Part shown: positions 11,658 through 64,000 of the stretch, piece by piece | How the letters are laid out: each line of letters begins with the position of its first letter | Position numbering within the stretch: the stretch's first letter is position 1 | Source of the DNA: Elephas maximus indicus | Lineage: Eukaryota; Chordata; Mammalia; Proboscidea; Elephantidae | Length of the DNA stretch: 64,000 nucleotides | Assembly: GCF_024166365.1 (NCBI RefSeq) | Contig: NC_064842.1 | Span: 16,029,001-16,093,000 of the forward strand | Direction: 5' to 3' | Notes under the pieces: model-generated | Database searches by the model: none | Seen by the model: only the letters and a program-made list of their open reading frames with translations | What the model was told of the DNA's origin: nothing | Translations under genes and position numbers: made by a program

Positions 11658-12559
11658 CTAAAAGTCATATTTTGGCTCTCGTGGACTTGCTCTGATTTTC
11701 TTCAGTTTCAGCTTGAACTTGCGTAGGAGCAATTGATGGTCTGTTCCACAGTTGGCCCCTGGCCTTATTCTGACGGATGGTATTGAGCTTTTCCATCGTC
11801 TCTTTCCACAGATGTAGTCAATTTGATTTCTGTGTGTTCCATCTGGTGAGGTCCATGTGTATAGCTGCCGTTTATGCTGGTGAAAGAAGGTATTTGCAAT
11901 GAAGAAGTTGTTGGTCTTGCAAAATTCTATCATTCGGTCTCCAGCATCGTTTCTATCACCAAGGCTGTATTTTCCAACTACTGATCTTTCTTTGTTTCCA
12001 ACTTTCAGATTAAAATCACCAGTAATTATCAATGCATCTTGATTGCATGTTCGATCAATTTCAGACTGCAACAGCTGATAAAAATCTTCTATTTCTTCAT
12101 CTTTGGCCCTAGTGGTTGGTGCATATATTTGAATAATAGTTGTATCAACTGGTCTTCCTTGTAGGCATATGGATATTATCCTATCACTGACAGCTTTGTA
12201 CTTCAGGATAGATCTTGAAGTGTTCTTTTTGATGATGAATGCAACACCATTCCTCTTCAAATTGTCATTCCCGGCATAGTAGACTGTATGATTGTCCAAT
12301 TCAAAATGGCCAATACCAGTCCATTTCAGCTTACTAATGCCTAGGTATCGATGTTTATGCATTCCATTTCATTTTTGATGATTTCTAATGTTCCTAGATT
12401 CATACTTCGTACATTCCAGGTTCTGATTATTAATGGATGTTTGCAGCTGTTTCTTCTCATTTTGAGTCGTGCCACATCAGCAAATGAAGGTCCTGAAAGC
12501 TTTACTCCATCCACGTCATTAAGGTCGACTCTACTTTGAGGCAGCTCTTCCCCAGTCAT
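11658..12559 (-). pseudogene. RTE endonuclease region, decayed
   Basis: Two overlapping frames, 12559-12341 and 12362-11658, together cover an APE-type endonuclease. A frameshift at about 12350 separates the start (TWNVRSMN) from the rest (GDFN, NQIDY, GTDHQ). No function is expected. Confidence 0.88.
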
Positions 12560-12832
12560 GTTTTAAGTGCCTTCCAACCTGGGGGGCTCATCTTCCAGCA
12601 GTGTATCAGACAATGTTCCACTGCTATTCATAAGGTTTTCACTGGCTAATATTTTTCAGAAGTAGACTGCCGGGTCCTTCTTCCTAGTCTTAGTCTGGAA
12701 GCTCAGCTGAAACCTGTCCTCCATGGGTGACCCTGCTGGTATCTGAATACTGGTGGCATAGCTTCCAGCATCACAGCAACACACAAGCCCCCACAGTACG
12801 ACAAACTGAGACACGTGGGGGGTTCTTCTGGC

Positions 12833-12930
12833 AGTTTACTGTATATTCAATATTATTCACCAATATTACAGTTCAAATGCATCGATTCTTCCGTCTTCCT
12901 TTTCCATCATCCAGCTTTATGATAAAAGAC
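12833..12930 (-). mobile_element. Older RTE LINE, right piece of the split copy
   Basis: The sequence from GTTTACTGTATATTCAATAT to TTCCATCATCCAGCTTTATG aligns with 9951-10040 of the younger RTE, and continues the copy at 9370-9616. Confidence 0.75.
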
Positions 12931-12956
12931 ATTCGAGGTCATTTAGTTTAATGGAA

Positions 12957-13150
12957 GGGAGCCCTGGTGGCACAATGGTTAAGCACCTGGCTGCTAACCA
13001 CAAGGTTGGTGGTTCAAACACAGCCAGTAGCTTTGCGGGAGAAAGGCCTGGCAATCTGTTTCCAGAGATTACAGCCTAGGAAACCCTGTAGGGCAGTTCC
13101 ACTCTGTCATATAGGACCACTACAAGTTGGGATTGACTTGACAGCATGCA
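12957..13150 (+). mobile_element. AfroSINE type A
   Basis: GGGAGCCCTGGTGGCACAAT to GATTGACTTGACAGCA, full length. Confidence 0.9.
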
Positions 13151-14380
13151 AGAGTCTAGTGAAAAGTGTCCCACGGATACTCAGGTATTCCCTGGAGGAC
13201 TTAGTCCAAAGGGTAACACAGGGCTTGCTCTGGGTTTCAGTCCGGGGACTGCCTAAAAGCACAGTGCTGTGGTTCCTCCCAAGGTGAAGTTCCAGACGAA
13301 CCACTCCACAGCAGCATTACAGAAGTGCTCTGAGACACTGAAGGAGATGCTCTCCACTCCCAAGAGGGTGACACCAGAAGGATGGGAGTGGGGGTGGAGA
13401 GGACTGCCAATGCCAGAATTCATTGGTTAGTACATCGGACTAACGTGTAGGGTTTCTGCTTAGAACTTTTTAAAAAGGTAATGCATGAGCCACTATGTAG
13501 AACTGCTTGGTCTGAAACGTGAACCAAGTTCTGCCTTGGGCAGCCACAGCTGTCTGATGGCATTTCTGGCAGAGGCAGGAGGCAGGGAGAGGGCTGCTTG
13601 CACGGGAGAGGCAGGGGGCAGCAGTCCTTCTCCCACGGAGTGGAGCGCTCGCTTGGAACTTGTGTGCAACGGTTTTGCTTTGGGTTAAGGTTTCAGCTAG
13701 TTAAGAAAAGCAAAATGTGAACATGGAAACATAAAATGGGAGGTCCCCCCTTTGAGAAGGAAAACAGGGACTCAGAAATGCAAATTCCCTTTAAGAAATC
13801 AGTTTTGCTTACAGGGAAGCATTAGGCAATCATTCCAATCTAAAAAAACTTCCTTTAATTAGGTACTGGAATCTAATACTTTGACTATGGTCTGTATGGC
13901 CCTCAAAGTCTGTTAGTTGAGTGAGGTCACAAACATGGCTACTGTAGCACAAAGCCACAGCTTGTAACCTGTGAGTGTTGTCATGGTCACCTACAATGTG
14001 GCCGAACTCACAGAAAACAGTGGTTTTCTTCTTTCCTGTCTTGAATTATGTGTCTTTTGTTTCAGTCAACACAAAAATCAGTATAACTTTCGGTTTGAGA
14101 CAGTAGCTCACTGTGCTTGTTTCCTCTGCTCTGCTGGATAGTTTCTGGAACTCAACCCATAGCTTTCAAACTCTTCCAGGACAGGATTCTCTGCAGCTTC
14201 AGCTGCTACTGGTGGTGTTGATTCTGCCTTATCCTGCCTGTGACTCCGACTTCTGGCCCACATCCCTCATTTCCCTTCTGTAAATGACCAGAAGCAAGCA
14301 CAAGACACAGCCCGAAGCTTTCAGGGAACTTAAATGGAAGCATTTAAGCATCACTCAAATATAGTGTAGTTGTATGAGGG
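13151..14380. other. Intergenic, nothing recognised
   Basis: Moderate GC DNA without a repeat family or exon I can name. Confidence 0.4.
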
Positions 14381-14572
14381 AAGGAGTCCCCGGGTGGTGC
14401 AAATGGGTAAGCACTTGGCTGCTAACTGAAAGACTGGCGTTCACCCGGATGCACTTGGGAAGAAAAGCCTGGTGATCTATTTCTGAGAAATCAGCCAAAG
14501 AAAACCCTATGGAGCACAGTTCTGCTCTGGGTCACGAGTCGGAATCAACTCGAGGGCAGCTGGTGGTGGTAT
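14381..14572 (+). mobile_element. AfroSINE type B
   Basis: Head GGAGTCCCCGGGTGGTGCAA, body GATCTATTTCTGAGAAATCA, tail GAGTCGGAATCAACTCGAGG. Confidence 0.88.
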
Positions 14573-15011
14573 GACACAACCCGGCATCTGTAAAATAGCC
14601 CTCCAGAGAAGAGAACAACGTGCTGGTAAGTGTTCGATTGCCACAGTATATCTGATAAGCTGAAGAAAAATAAGACTGAGTGACTTATCTTTGGTGGTTG
14701 GTTTTTCTGCCACTCGGATGGGGCGCTGCCACTGGCCAGTGCCTGATTTGTGGCCTGGCACATTCTGGGGTTATACAGGTTTCGGTAAATAATCCCCCTG
14801 TGGTCCTTGTGGACCGCACACTGTGAAGACCAACCGTATCACAGCCAGAATAAGACTAAACACATGATACACAACCGCAGGAGCCATATCCATTTTAATT
14901 GAGAACTATTAGCCGGAATGGACTCGACGGCACTGGGTGGTTTATTAGCCCTAGGGTTTGTCAGCAATAGAGGTTTAATGTGGAAGACAGAACTGCTCAC
15001 AGACCTGAAAA
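14573..15011. other. Immediate downstream flank of PARP1
   Basis: No gene seen. A SINE tail remnant (GGAATGGACTCGACGGCAC) lies at 14915-14935. Confidence 0.5.
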
Positions 15012-15027
15012 ATTCCAAACGCAACTT

Positions 15028-15033
15028 TTTATT
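15028..15033 (-). terminator. Candidate distal poly(A) signal of PARP1
   Basis: AATAAA on the minus strand about 650 nt after the stop, followed within 35 nt by GU-rich TCTGTGAGCAGTTCTG. The distance fits the known size of mammalian PARP1 3' UTRs better than the proximal signal does. Confidence 0.6.
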
Positions 15034-15225
15034 TACCATGTGTATTTCAAGAGCTTCCATGCTCAAGTGTTTTTAGAAGAGGAAAGCTCTTTTTGTTTCA
15101 AGTATGAGAAACTATTTATGTCCCTCCTTTTGATCTCCCACGTGCACCACCAAAAAAAAAAAAAAAAAAGCCGAGGAGTCAATAAATGCAAAATAAAAAG
15201 AAAAATCTAATTAGTATGAAATTAG

Positions 15226-15231
15226 TTTATT
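15226..15231 (-). terminator. Candidate proximal poly(A) signal of PARP1
   Basis: AATAAA on the minus strand about 450 nt after the stop codon, in an AU-rich context. A U17 tract lies about 60 nt downstream and could act as a downstream element. Confidence 0.5.
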
Positions 15232-15681
15232 TTTACCTCAAAATAAATGCTTAACATTTTTCCAAAATCAAAACTAAAGGTAAAGGGTGGAAACATGTAT
15301 TAGTAAAAGGGTGCAAGCATGTATTTTCCTTTCCCGGGGAAACCATAGGGCAGACATTCTAACGTGGACTTTCCACAGAACTAGTCTAGGCAAACAATAT
15401 TAAAGAAAAAAAAAAAAACAACTCTTCCCAACTTTTCCTCTATTGTCAGTTGTACCACACAAGTGATATACCTAGAGGGAAAAAGCACACCCCCCCACCC
15501 CCACCGGAAAAAAAAAAAAATCAAACAGAAAACGAGGGGCTTGAAAAGTTGGGAAGACCTTTGAACAGGTTACTGTACGTTCATATAAAATTAGCTGAGG
15601 TGTCTGGTCGGTGGGCTGACACGTAAGCACGAGGCGAATCCATACCAGTCACTGGTGTGTGACATGGCCATATCTTGTAAT

Positions 15682-59377
<43,696 letters not shown>

Positions 59378-59448
59378 TTACTTGCTCTTACTACTCTAAT
59401 TCTACCCTCTAAAAAAAAAAATCTTCTTTTTTCTTGCCCGTTTTATAA

Positions 59449-59640
59449 GGAGCCCTGGTGGCGCAGTGGTTAAGTGCTTGGCTGCAAACCCAAAGGTTGG
59501 CGGTTCCAACTCACCAGCCGCTCTGCGGGAGAAAGACATGGCATTTGGGTTCCATAAAGCCTCGGGTACTCTATGGGGCAGTTCTACCCTGTCCTATAGG
59601 GTTGCTATGAGTCAGCAGGGACTCCATGGCAATGGGTAGC
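59449..59640 (+). mobile_element. AfroSINE type A upstream of PARP1
   Basis: GGAGCCCTGGTGGCGCAGTG to GGGACTCCATGGCAATGGGT. It lies under 500 bp upstream of the start codon. Confidence 0.93.
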
Positions 59641-59974
59641 CCTTTTTCAAGTGTGTCCTCTTGCCCGCGAAGGGCAAGTCTGTTCTGGAAGATGCTGGGT
59701 GGCTCTTGAATATGACTGATCTGTTGTAGGGTGGACCGTGTGGTGGGAGGTCAACCCGAACTGACCCTTGGCGGGTGTTCTAACCTGAAGTCCATAGACC
59801 ATTGGGACAGAAGACGAACTGAAATTCAGACTCTTGCTCATTATGAATTTAAATCCCAGGAGTATTAGCAATACCAGTATCTGCTGTTGAAGGGAAGGGT
59901 TGGGGGAGGATTCAGGGTGGGGTCACAGTGTGATATACAGTGTCACATACTTTCATATCACTTTATGCCAGTTG

Positions 59975-60130
59975 GAAACCCTGGTGGTGTAGTGGTTAAG
60001 AGTTCGGCTGCTAACCAGAAGGTTGGGAGTTTGAATGCACCAGGGGCTCCTTGGAAATCCTGTGGGGCAGCTCTGCTCTGTCCTATAGGGTTGCTAGGAG
60101 TTGGAATCAACTTGATGATAATGGGTTTTT
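59975..60130 (+). mobile_element. AfroSINE short type
   Basis: GGAAACCCTGGTGGTGTAGT to GGAATCAACTTGATGATAAT. Confidence 0.9.
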
Positions 60131-60212
60131 ACAGTTGTTGGAGATAATTCAAACTACTGTTTAAGTTCATCGGTACTTGCACGAGCGGTAGTTACTAGAC
60201 CTCCTCATACCA

Positions 60213-60250
60213 AAACAAACAAACAAACAAACAAACAAAAAAACCCAAAC
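60213..60250. repeat. (CAAA)n simple repeat
   Basis: Six or so CAAA units, followed by a SINE tail remnant (GTACTGCTGAGTTGATT), so it is probably the A-rich tail of a minus-strand SINE. Confidence 0.85.
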
Positions 60251-60760
60251 CCGGTACTGCTGAGTTGATTTATCTTGTTATTTAATGCAGAGCTGAATTT
60301 TTTTTTTATTGTGGTAAAACATATACAGAACATAAAATTTCCTATCTTAACCATTTTTAAGTGTACACTTCAGTGGCATTAATTATATTCACAATGTCGT
60401 GCAACCATCACCACTGTTTCCGAAACTTATTCACCACCTCAAAGAAAAACGTTGTGCCCATTGAGAAAAAGCTCCTCATTCTACCCTCAGTCCACGGTAA
60501 TTACTAGTCTACTTTCTCTCTTTATGCATTTGCTACTTACATTCCGTAAAAATGACATCATACAATATTTGTCCTTTTATGTCTGGCTTATTTCACTTAG
60601 TATAAATGTTTTTTGCAAGGTTCATCCGTGTGGTGGCATGTATCAGAACTTCATTTCTCTTTATGGTTGAGTAATTATTCCACTAAAAAAAAATTTTTTT
60701 TTCTTTTTTTTAATTTATGTACCACATATGTTTATTCATCTTGTTGATGAGCATTTGGGT

Positions 60761-61367
60761 TGAACACAGGAAATAGAGGGCCCCCCAAATCTGCAAGTGA
60801 AGTAACAGGAAATGGGCCAGGGCGCAGAAACAAAGCCATTCTCCAGAACAATGGGGCCCAGAATGGGGCAGGGTATCAGAAAATAGCCCACACATTTCTT
60901 TAAAGTTGTTTTTCAGAAGCAGCTGGAGAAAACCAGCCCCAGGAACATGCGCAGAACATCTACCTGTGACCTGCTGTGTGACCTTGCACCAGGGGCAGTG
61001 AGGGGCTGCAGCAGCAGCCAGGGAATCAAACGCTGGAGCGAGTGACTGCGCGGGCGCAACACCCCATCGTAAGTCCTGCTACAAATCTCAGAGGCCTCCA
61101 GGACAGGAGCTATCTTGGAAAGCTGCTGTGCGTGCACTGTAGTTAACTATCTCCGCCTGTGTTAATAAACATGAGTCTTTTACCGCCCAAGAACTTTTAA
61201 AAACCCAGCCTGTCTTTTGTTCTGTGAGACGGGGTATGCGTTGCTCTAGGCCATCCTCTTCTCTGCTTGCAAGCGTCTTCTATAAAGCTTTGCTTATGTG
61301 GAAAATTCTGCGTGCCTTAGCCTGTTCATTCTTGACCAGTGAGAGGCAAGAACCTTATTCCAGTAAC
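60761..61367 (+). mobile_element. Solo LTR of an endogenous retrovirus
   Basis: The block starts TGAACACAGGAAATAG and ends CCAGTAAC, between L1 sequences that are continuous without it. GGGT is duplicated at 60757-60760 and 61368-61371. AATAAA at 61164-61169 fits a U3-R-U5 LTR. The 607-bp length and 4-bp duplication suit a gamma-type (class I) element. No internal viral sequence is present. Confidence 0.75.
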
Positions 61368-61496
61368 GGGTTGTTTCTACCTTTTGGCCATTGTGAATGG
61401 TGCTGCAGTGAACATTGATGTACAAATATCTGTTTGTATCCCTGCTTTCAAGTCTTTTGAGTATATTGCTGGTATGGAATTGCTGTTAATTTTAAC

Positions 61497-61692
61497 AAGG
61501 CGCCCTGGTGGTACAGTGGTTAAAGGTTCAGGCTGGTTGGTTCAAACCCACCAGCTCGCTCAGGGGGAGAAAGATGTGGCGGTCTGCTTCCATAAAGATC
61601 ACAGCCTTGGAAACCGGGTGTGGCAGTTCTACTCTGTCCTGTATGGCCATGGGATGAGTCGAAATCTACTAGAGGGCAATGGGCTTATGGTA
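61497..61692 (+). mobile_element. AfroSINE type A inside the antisense L1
   Basis: CGCCCTGGTGGTACAGTGGT, GTGGCGGTCTGCTTCCATAA and GTCGAAATCTACTAGAGGGC. Confidence 0.9.
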
Positions 61693-62760
61693 ATTCTATG
61701 TTTAACTTTTTGAGGAACCACCAAACTGTTTTCCAGAGCAGCTCCTGACATTTTACATTCCCACCAGCAATCTCTCTACGTCCTCGACAACACTTATTTC
61801 CCATTTTTTTTCTGATAACAGCTATCCTAGTAGGTGTGAAGTGGCATCTCATTGTGGGTTTGATTTGCATTTCCCTTATGATTAATGATGTTGAGCATCT
61901 TTTGCATATCTTTTTAAAAGAATTGTCTATTTCAGTCCTTTGCTCATTTTCCATAGGATTATTTGTTGAGTTGTATAAGTTTTTTACATATTCTGGATAC
62001 TAAACTCTTATCCGATGTATGACTTCCAAATATTTTCTCTCATTCCGTAGCTTGTCTTTTCACTTTTTTGATATGTCCTTTGGTGCACAAAAGTTTTTAA
62101 TTTTGATGAAGTCTCATTTATATATGTTTCCTTTTGTTGGTCATGCTTTTGGTGTCGTATCTAAGCATTTATTGCCAAATACAAGGTTCTGAAAATTTAC
62201 CCCTCTTTTTTCTCCTAAGAGTTTTATGGCTTAGCTCTTATATTTGTGTCATTGATCCACTTTTAGTTAATTTTCGTATATGTCATGAGGTAGGGTTTCA
62301 ACTTCATTCTTCTGTATGTGGAAATACAGTTGTCCCAGTACCATTTGTTGAATGGACTTGGCACTCTGTTGAAAATTCATTAACCATAGACGTATAGGTT
62401 TACTTCTGGACTCTCAATTCTATCCCATTGGTCTATATGTCTATTATTATACCAGTACGACATTGTTTTGATTACTGTCGTTTTGTAGCAAGTTTTGAAA
62501 TCGGAAAGTGTTTAGTCCACTTACTTTATTCTTCTTTTTCAAGTTTTCCTTGGCTTTTTGGGCCCCCTCGCAATTTCATATGGATTTAAGGATCAGCTTT
62601 TCCATTTCTGCAAAAAAGGCAGTTGCAATTTTGATAGGGATTGCATTGAATCTGTAGATTGCTTTGGGCAGTGTTGACATCTTAGACTATTAAGTGTATC
62701 AACCCATGAACACAGGATGTCTTTCAGTAGAACTGTATTTTCAATATAACTGGTTTCTTT

Positions 62761-63830
62761 TTTAATACTATATATTTCACTTTATATATTTAAAAACATT
62801 ATTGTAATGGGAGGGTGCTGGATTTGAAAATATTCACTTCTTATATAGAGGACAAGAAAAACAGAATGAGTGAAACTCATAAAAAGTGTTAAGCACAGAG
62901 AGTAAAGAAGCTAGTAGTTTAAGAGATAATGAATGATGAGTAAGCAAGTAGGTTGTGAGATCTAGCCGGAGTCCATATGATGTGTTAAATATAGATAATA
63001 AATAAGTTAGTAACCTGTTAGATATATTAAATGTAGATAGAATAAATGGAATGTGTGACAGAATAAATGAAAGTTTAACTTAGAGAGTAGCTAGGTCAAA
63101 AGGTGTGATCATTCCATCTCTGGGTTGACAACTAGGCCATCCCTAAGTGGTCCGCCATTGATAATACCATTATGGCCCCATTCTGACTCTACATTTGCTC
63201 TGCCCAGGAAATACAGATAAAACCCATGTCTGTTCAGCAGGCTGAACTGTATAAAGATGGCGAGCTACAGCTGCAGTCCAGGCGTAGAGCAAGTGTGTGT
63301 AGGTTCCAGGTACCCTCTGTCTGTGGAAGCGCCTTGAGCACCCTCAGCTTTTGACCTCACAACCAGAGGGGAGGGCTGATGTGACAGGAGAAGAGGGAGA
63401 AGATATGAATATTAGGGTTCAGCTGATATGGTCCTTTCACCTGCTTGTACTCTTTCCAGGAACCCTGGTAGTACAGTGGTTAAGCACTTGGCTTCTAACC
63501 AAAAGGCCGGCAGTTAGAACTCACCAGCCGCTCTGTGGGAGAAAGAAGTAGCAGTCTGCTTCTGCAGAGATTTACAGCCTTGGAAACCCTGTGGGGCAGT
63601 TCTACTCTGTTCTGTAGGGTTGCTATGAGTCAGAATCGACTTTACAGCAACAGGTTCGGTTTGGGTTTGGTACCCTCCTCTGTGTGTATGACCAACCCCA
63701 CCTGGCTCCCCTTGCTCAGGCTGTGTGTTTTAAACTGATTCAATAACCCTGTGATTCAAATATCTTAATTTCGTCTGTGAGGCTTTCTCTTCCGTGACTT
63801 CTGGAATAGCTTGCCTGATAGTGTACTTGG
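62761..63830 (+). mobile_element. Possible ERV LTR region with an inserted SINE
   Basis: CTGTATAAAGATGGCGAGC is TATA-like and AACTGATTCAATAACCCTGT after the SINE could be the R/U5 side. No ends or duplication could be fixed. The upstream part (62830-63060) is A-rich with short repeats such as ATATTAAATGTAGATAGAAT. Confidence 0.3.
63459..63660 (+). mobile_element. AfroSINE type A
   Basis: GGAACCCTGGTAGTACAGTG to CAGAATCGACTTTACAGCAA. Confidence 0.93.
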
Positions 63831-64000
63831 AAGCTACCAATGCACTGAGATAACTTCATACACAAAATCCATTCTGAGAAGGGGTTCATGGGCTTTACAC
63901 ACCACCACAAAGGTCCTTGGCACACACACACAAAAGGTTAAGAATTCCTGCCCTAGAGCCCTAAGGAGAGCCAATTTTCTTGCTCATCAACCTTACCCAA

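Larger units (their letters stand above)
9628..12821 (-). mobile_element. RTE (BovB-like) LINE, apparently full length, inactive
   Basis: A 3.2-kb non-LTR retrotransposon with an 11-bp target-site duplication GTTCTTCTGGC on both sides. Minus-strand reading gives a 5' UTR, an AP-endonuclease (RTWNVRSMN, ITGDFN, NQIDYICG, GTDHQLL) and a reverse transcriptase (NYRTISLIS, EIQAGFRRGRGTRD, FIDYAKAFNCVDH, GVCQGFILSPYLFN). The ORF is broken by frameshifts near 12350, 11650, 11370, 11140, 11046, 10460 and 9800. The RT active site reads Y-A-D-G at 10384-10395, with GGC where Asp is expected. The 3' end TCAACGGCACCTAACAACA carries no long poly(A). It is the best model for the machinery that moved the local SINEs. 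Confidence 0.92.
15012..15681 (-). other. PARP1: PARP1 3' untranslated region
   Basis: This is the stretch from the stop codon to the distal poly(A) signal. The limits are inferred from the signals, not from transcripts. In transcript sense it holds a U13 tract followed by G-runs (15520-15491), an A-tract at 15412-15401, a U17 tract at 15168-15152 and AU-rich DNA before each poly(A) signal. No SINE or L1 insertion is visible inside it, which is notable next to the repeat density on both sides. Confidence 0.75.
60290..62760 (-). mobile_element. L1 LINE 3' portion, antisense, interrupted twice
   Basis: TAACCATTTTTAAGTGTACA (3' UTR), then TTTGGCCATTGTGAATGGTG, TTTGATTTGCATTTCCCTTA, CAGTCCTTTGCTCATTTTCC and GATAGGGATTGCATTGAATC run in L1 antisense order through ORF2. 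A solo LTR (60761-61367) and a SINE (61497-61692) interrupt it. Confidence 0.85.

Overview
The window is vertebrate nuclear DNA from an afrotherian mammal, most likely a paenungulate such as an elephant or a relative. It holds one protein-coding gene, PARP1 (poly(ADP-ribose) polymerase 1), complete on the minus strand. All 23 coding exons lie between 58966 (ATG) and 15682 (TGA). Every intron begins GT and ends AG, and the spliced frame has 1,014 codons, the human length, with no gaps. The organism call rests on the repeats: more than 40 copies or fragments of AfroSINE-type tRNA-derived SINEs, together with a BovB-like RTE LINE that shares their 3' tail.

Layout. 1-15010 lies downstream of PARP1. 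It carries an LTR, an antisense L1, a cluster of SINEs, an ERVL-like fragment and a full-length but dead RTE LINE nested inside an older RTE copy. 15010-15681 is the PARP1 3' UTR with two candidate poly(A) signals. 15682-58966 is the gene. Exons 23-16 (ADP-ribosyltransferase fold and most of the helical domain) lie at 15.7-23.1 kb, exons 15-9 (rest of the helical domain, WGR, automodification region, BRCT) at 24.7-36.6 kb, and exons 8-1 (linker, zinc fingers 3, 2, 1, NLS and caspase site) at 38.3-59.0 kb. 58330-59300 is a CpG-rich promoter/exon 1 block with a 12-unit 19-bp minisatellite just inside intron 1. 59300-64000 is upstream intergenic DNA dominated by an antisense L1 interrupted by a solo LTR and a SINE.

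The encoded PARP1 looks functional. Zinc ligands C21/C24/H53/C56, C125/C128/H159/C162 and C295/C298/C311/C321, the DEVD site (211-214), the WGR motif (589-591), the serine-ADP-ribosylation sites S499/S507/S519 and the catalytic triad H862/Y896/E988 all fall at human positions.

SINE labels used below. Type A has a tRNA-Ser-like head and a body containing GCAGTCTGCTTCC and CAGCCTTGGAAACCC. 'Short' is type A with the middle deleted. Type B has the same head but a body containing GGCCTGGCGATCTACTTCTG. Type C has a tRNA-Gly-like head and a body that matches the 5' end of the RTE LINE. All end in the GAGTCGGAATCGACTCGACGG-like tail of the RTE LINE (shown here in its usual degraded forms).

I found no undescribed gene system. 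The most informative structures are the nested RTE insertion with its target-site duplication, the composite tRNA-Gly/RTE SINE, and the G-rich minisatellite in PARP1 intron 1. Repeat family names come from memory of consensus sequences and were not checked against a database.
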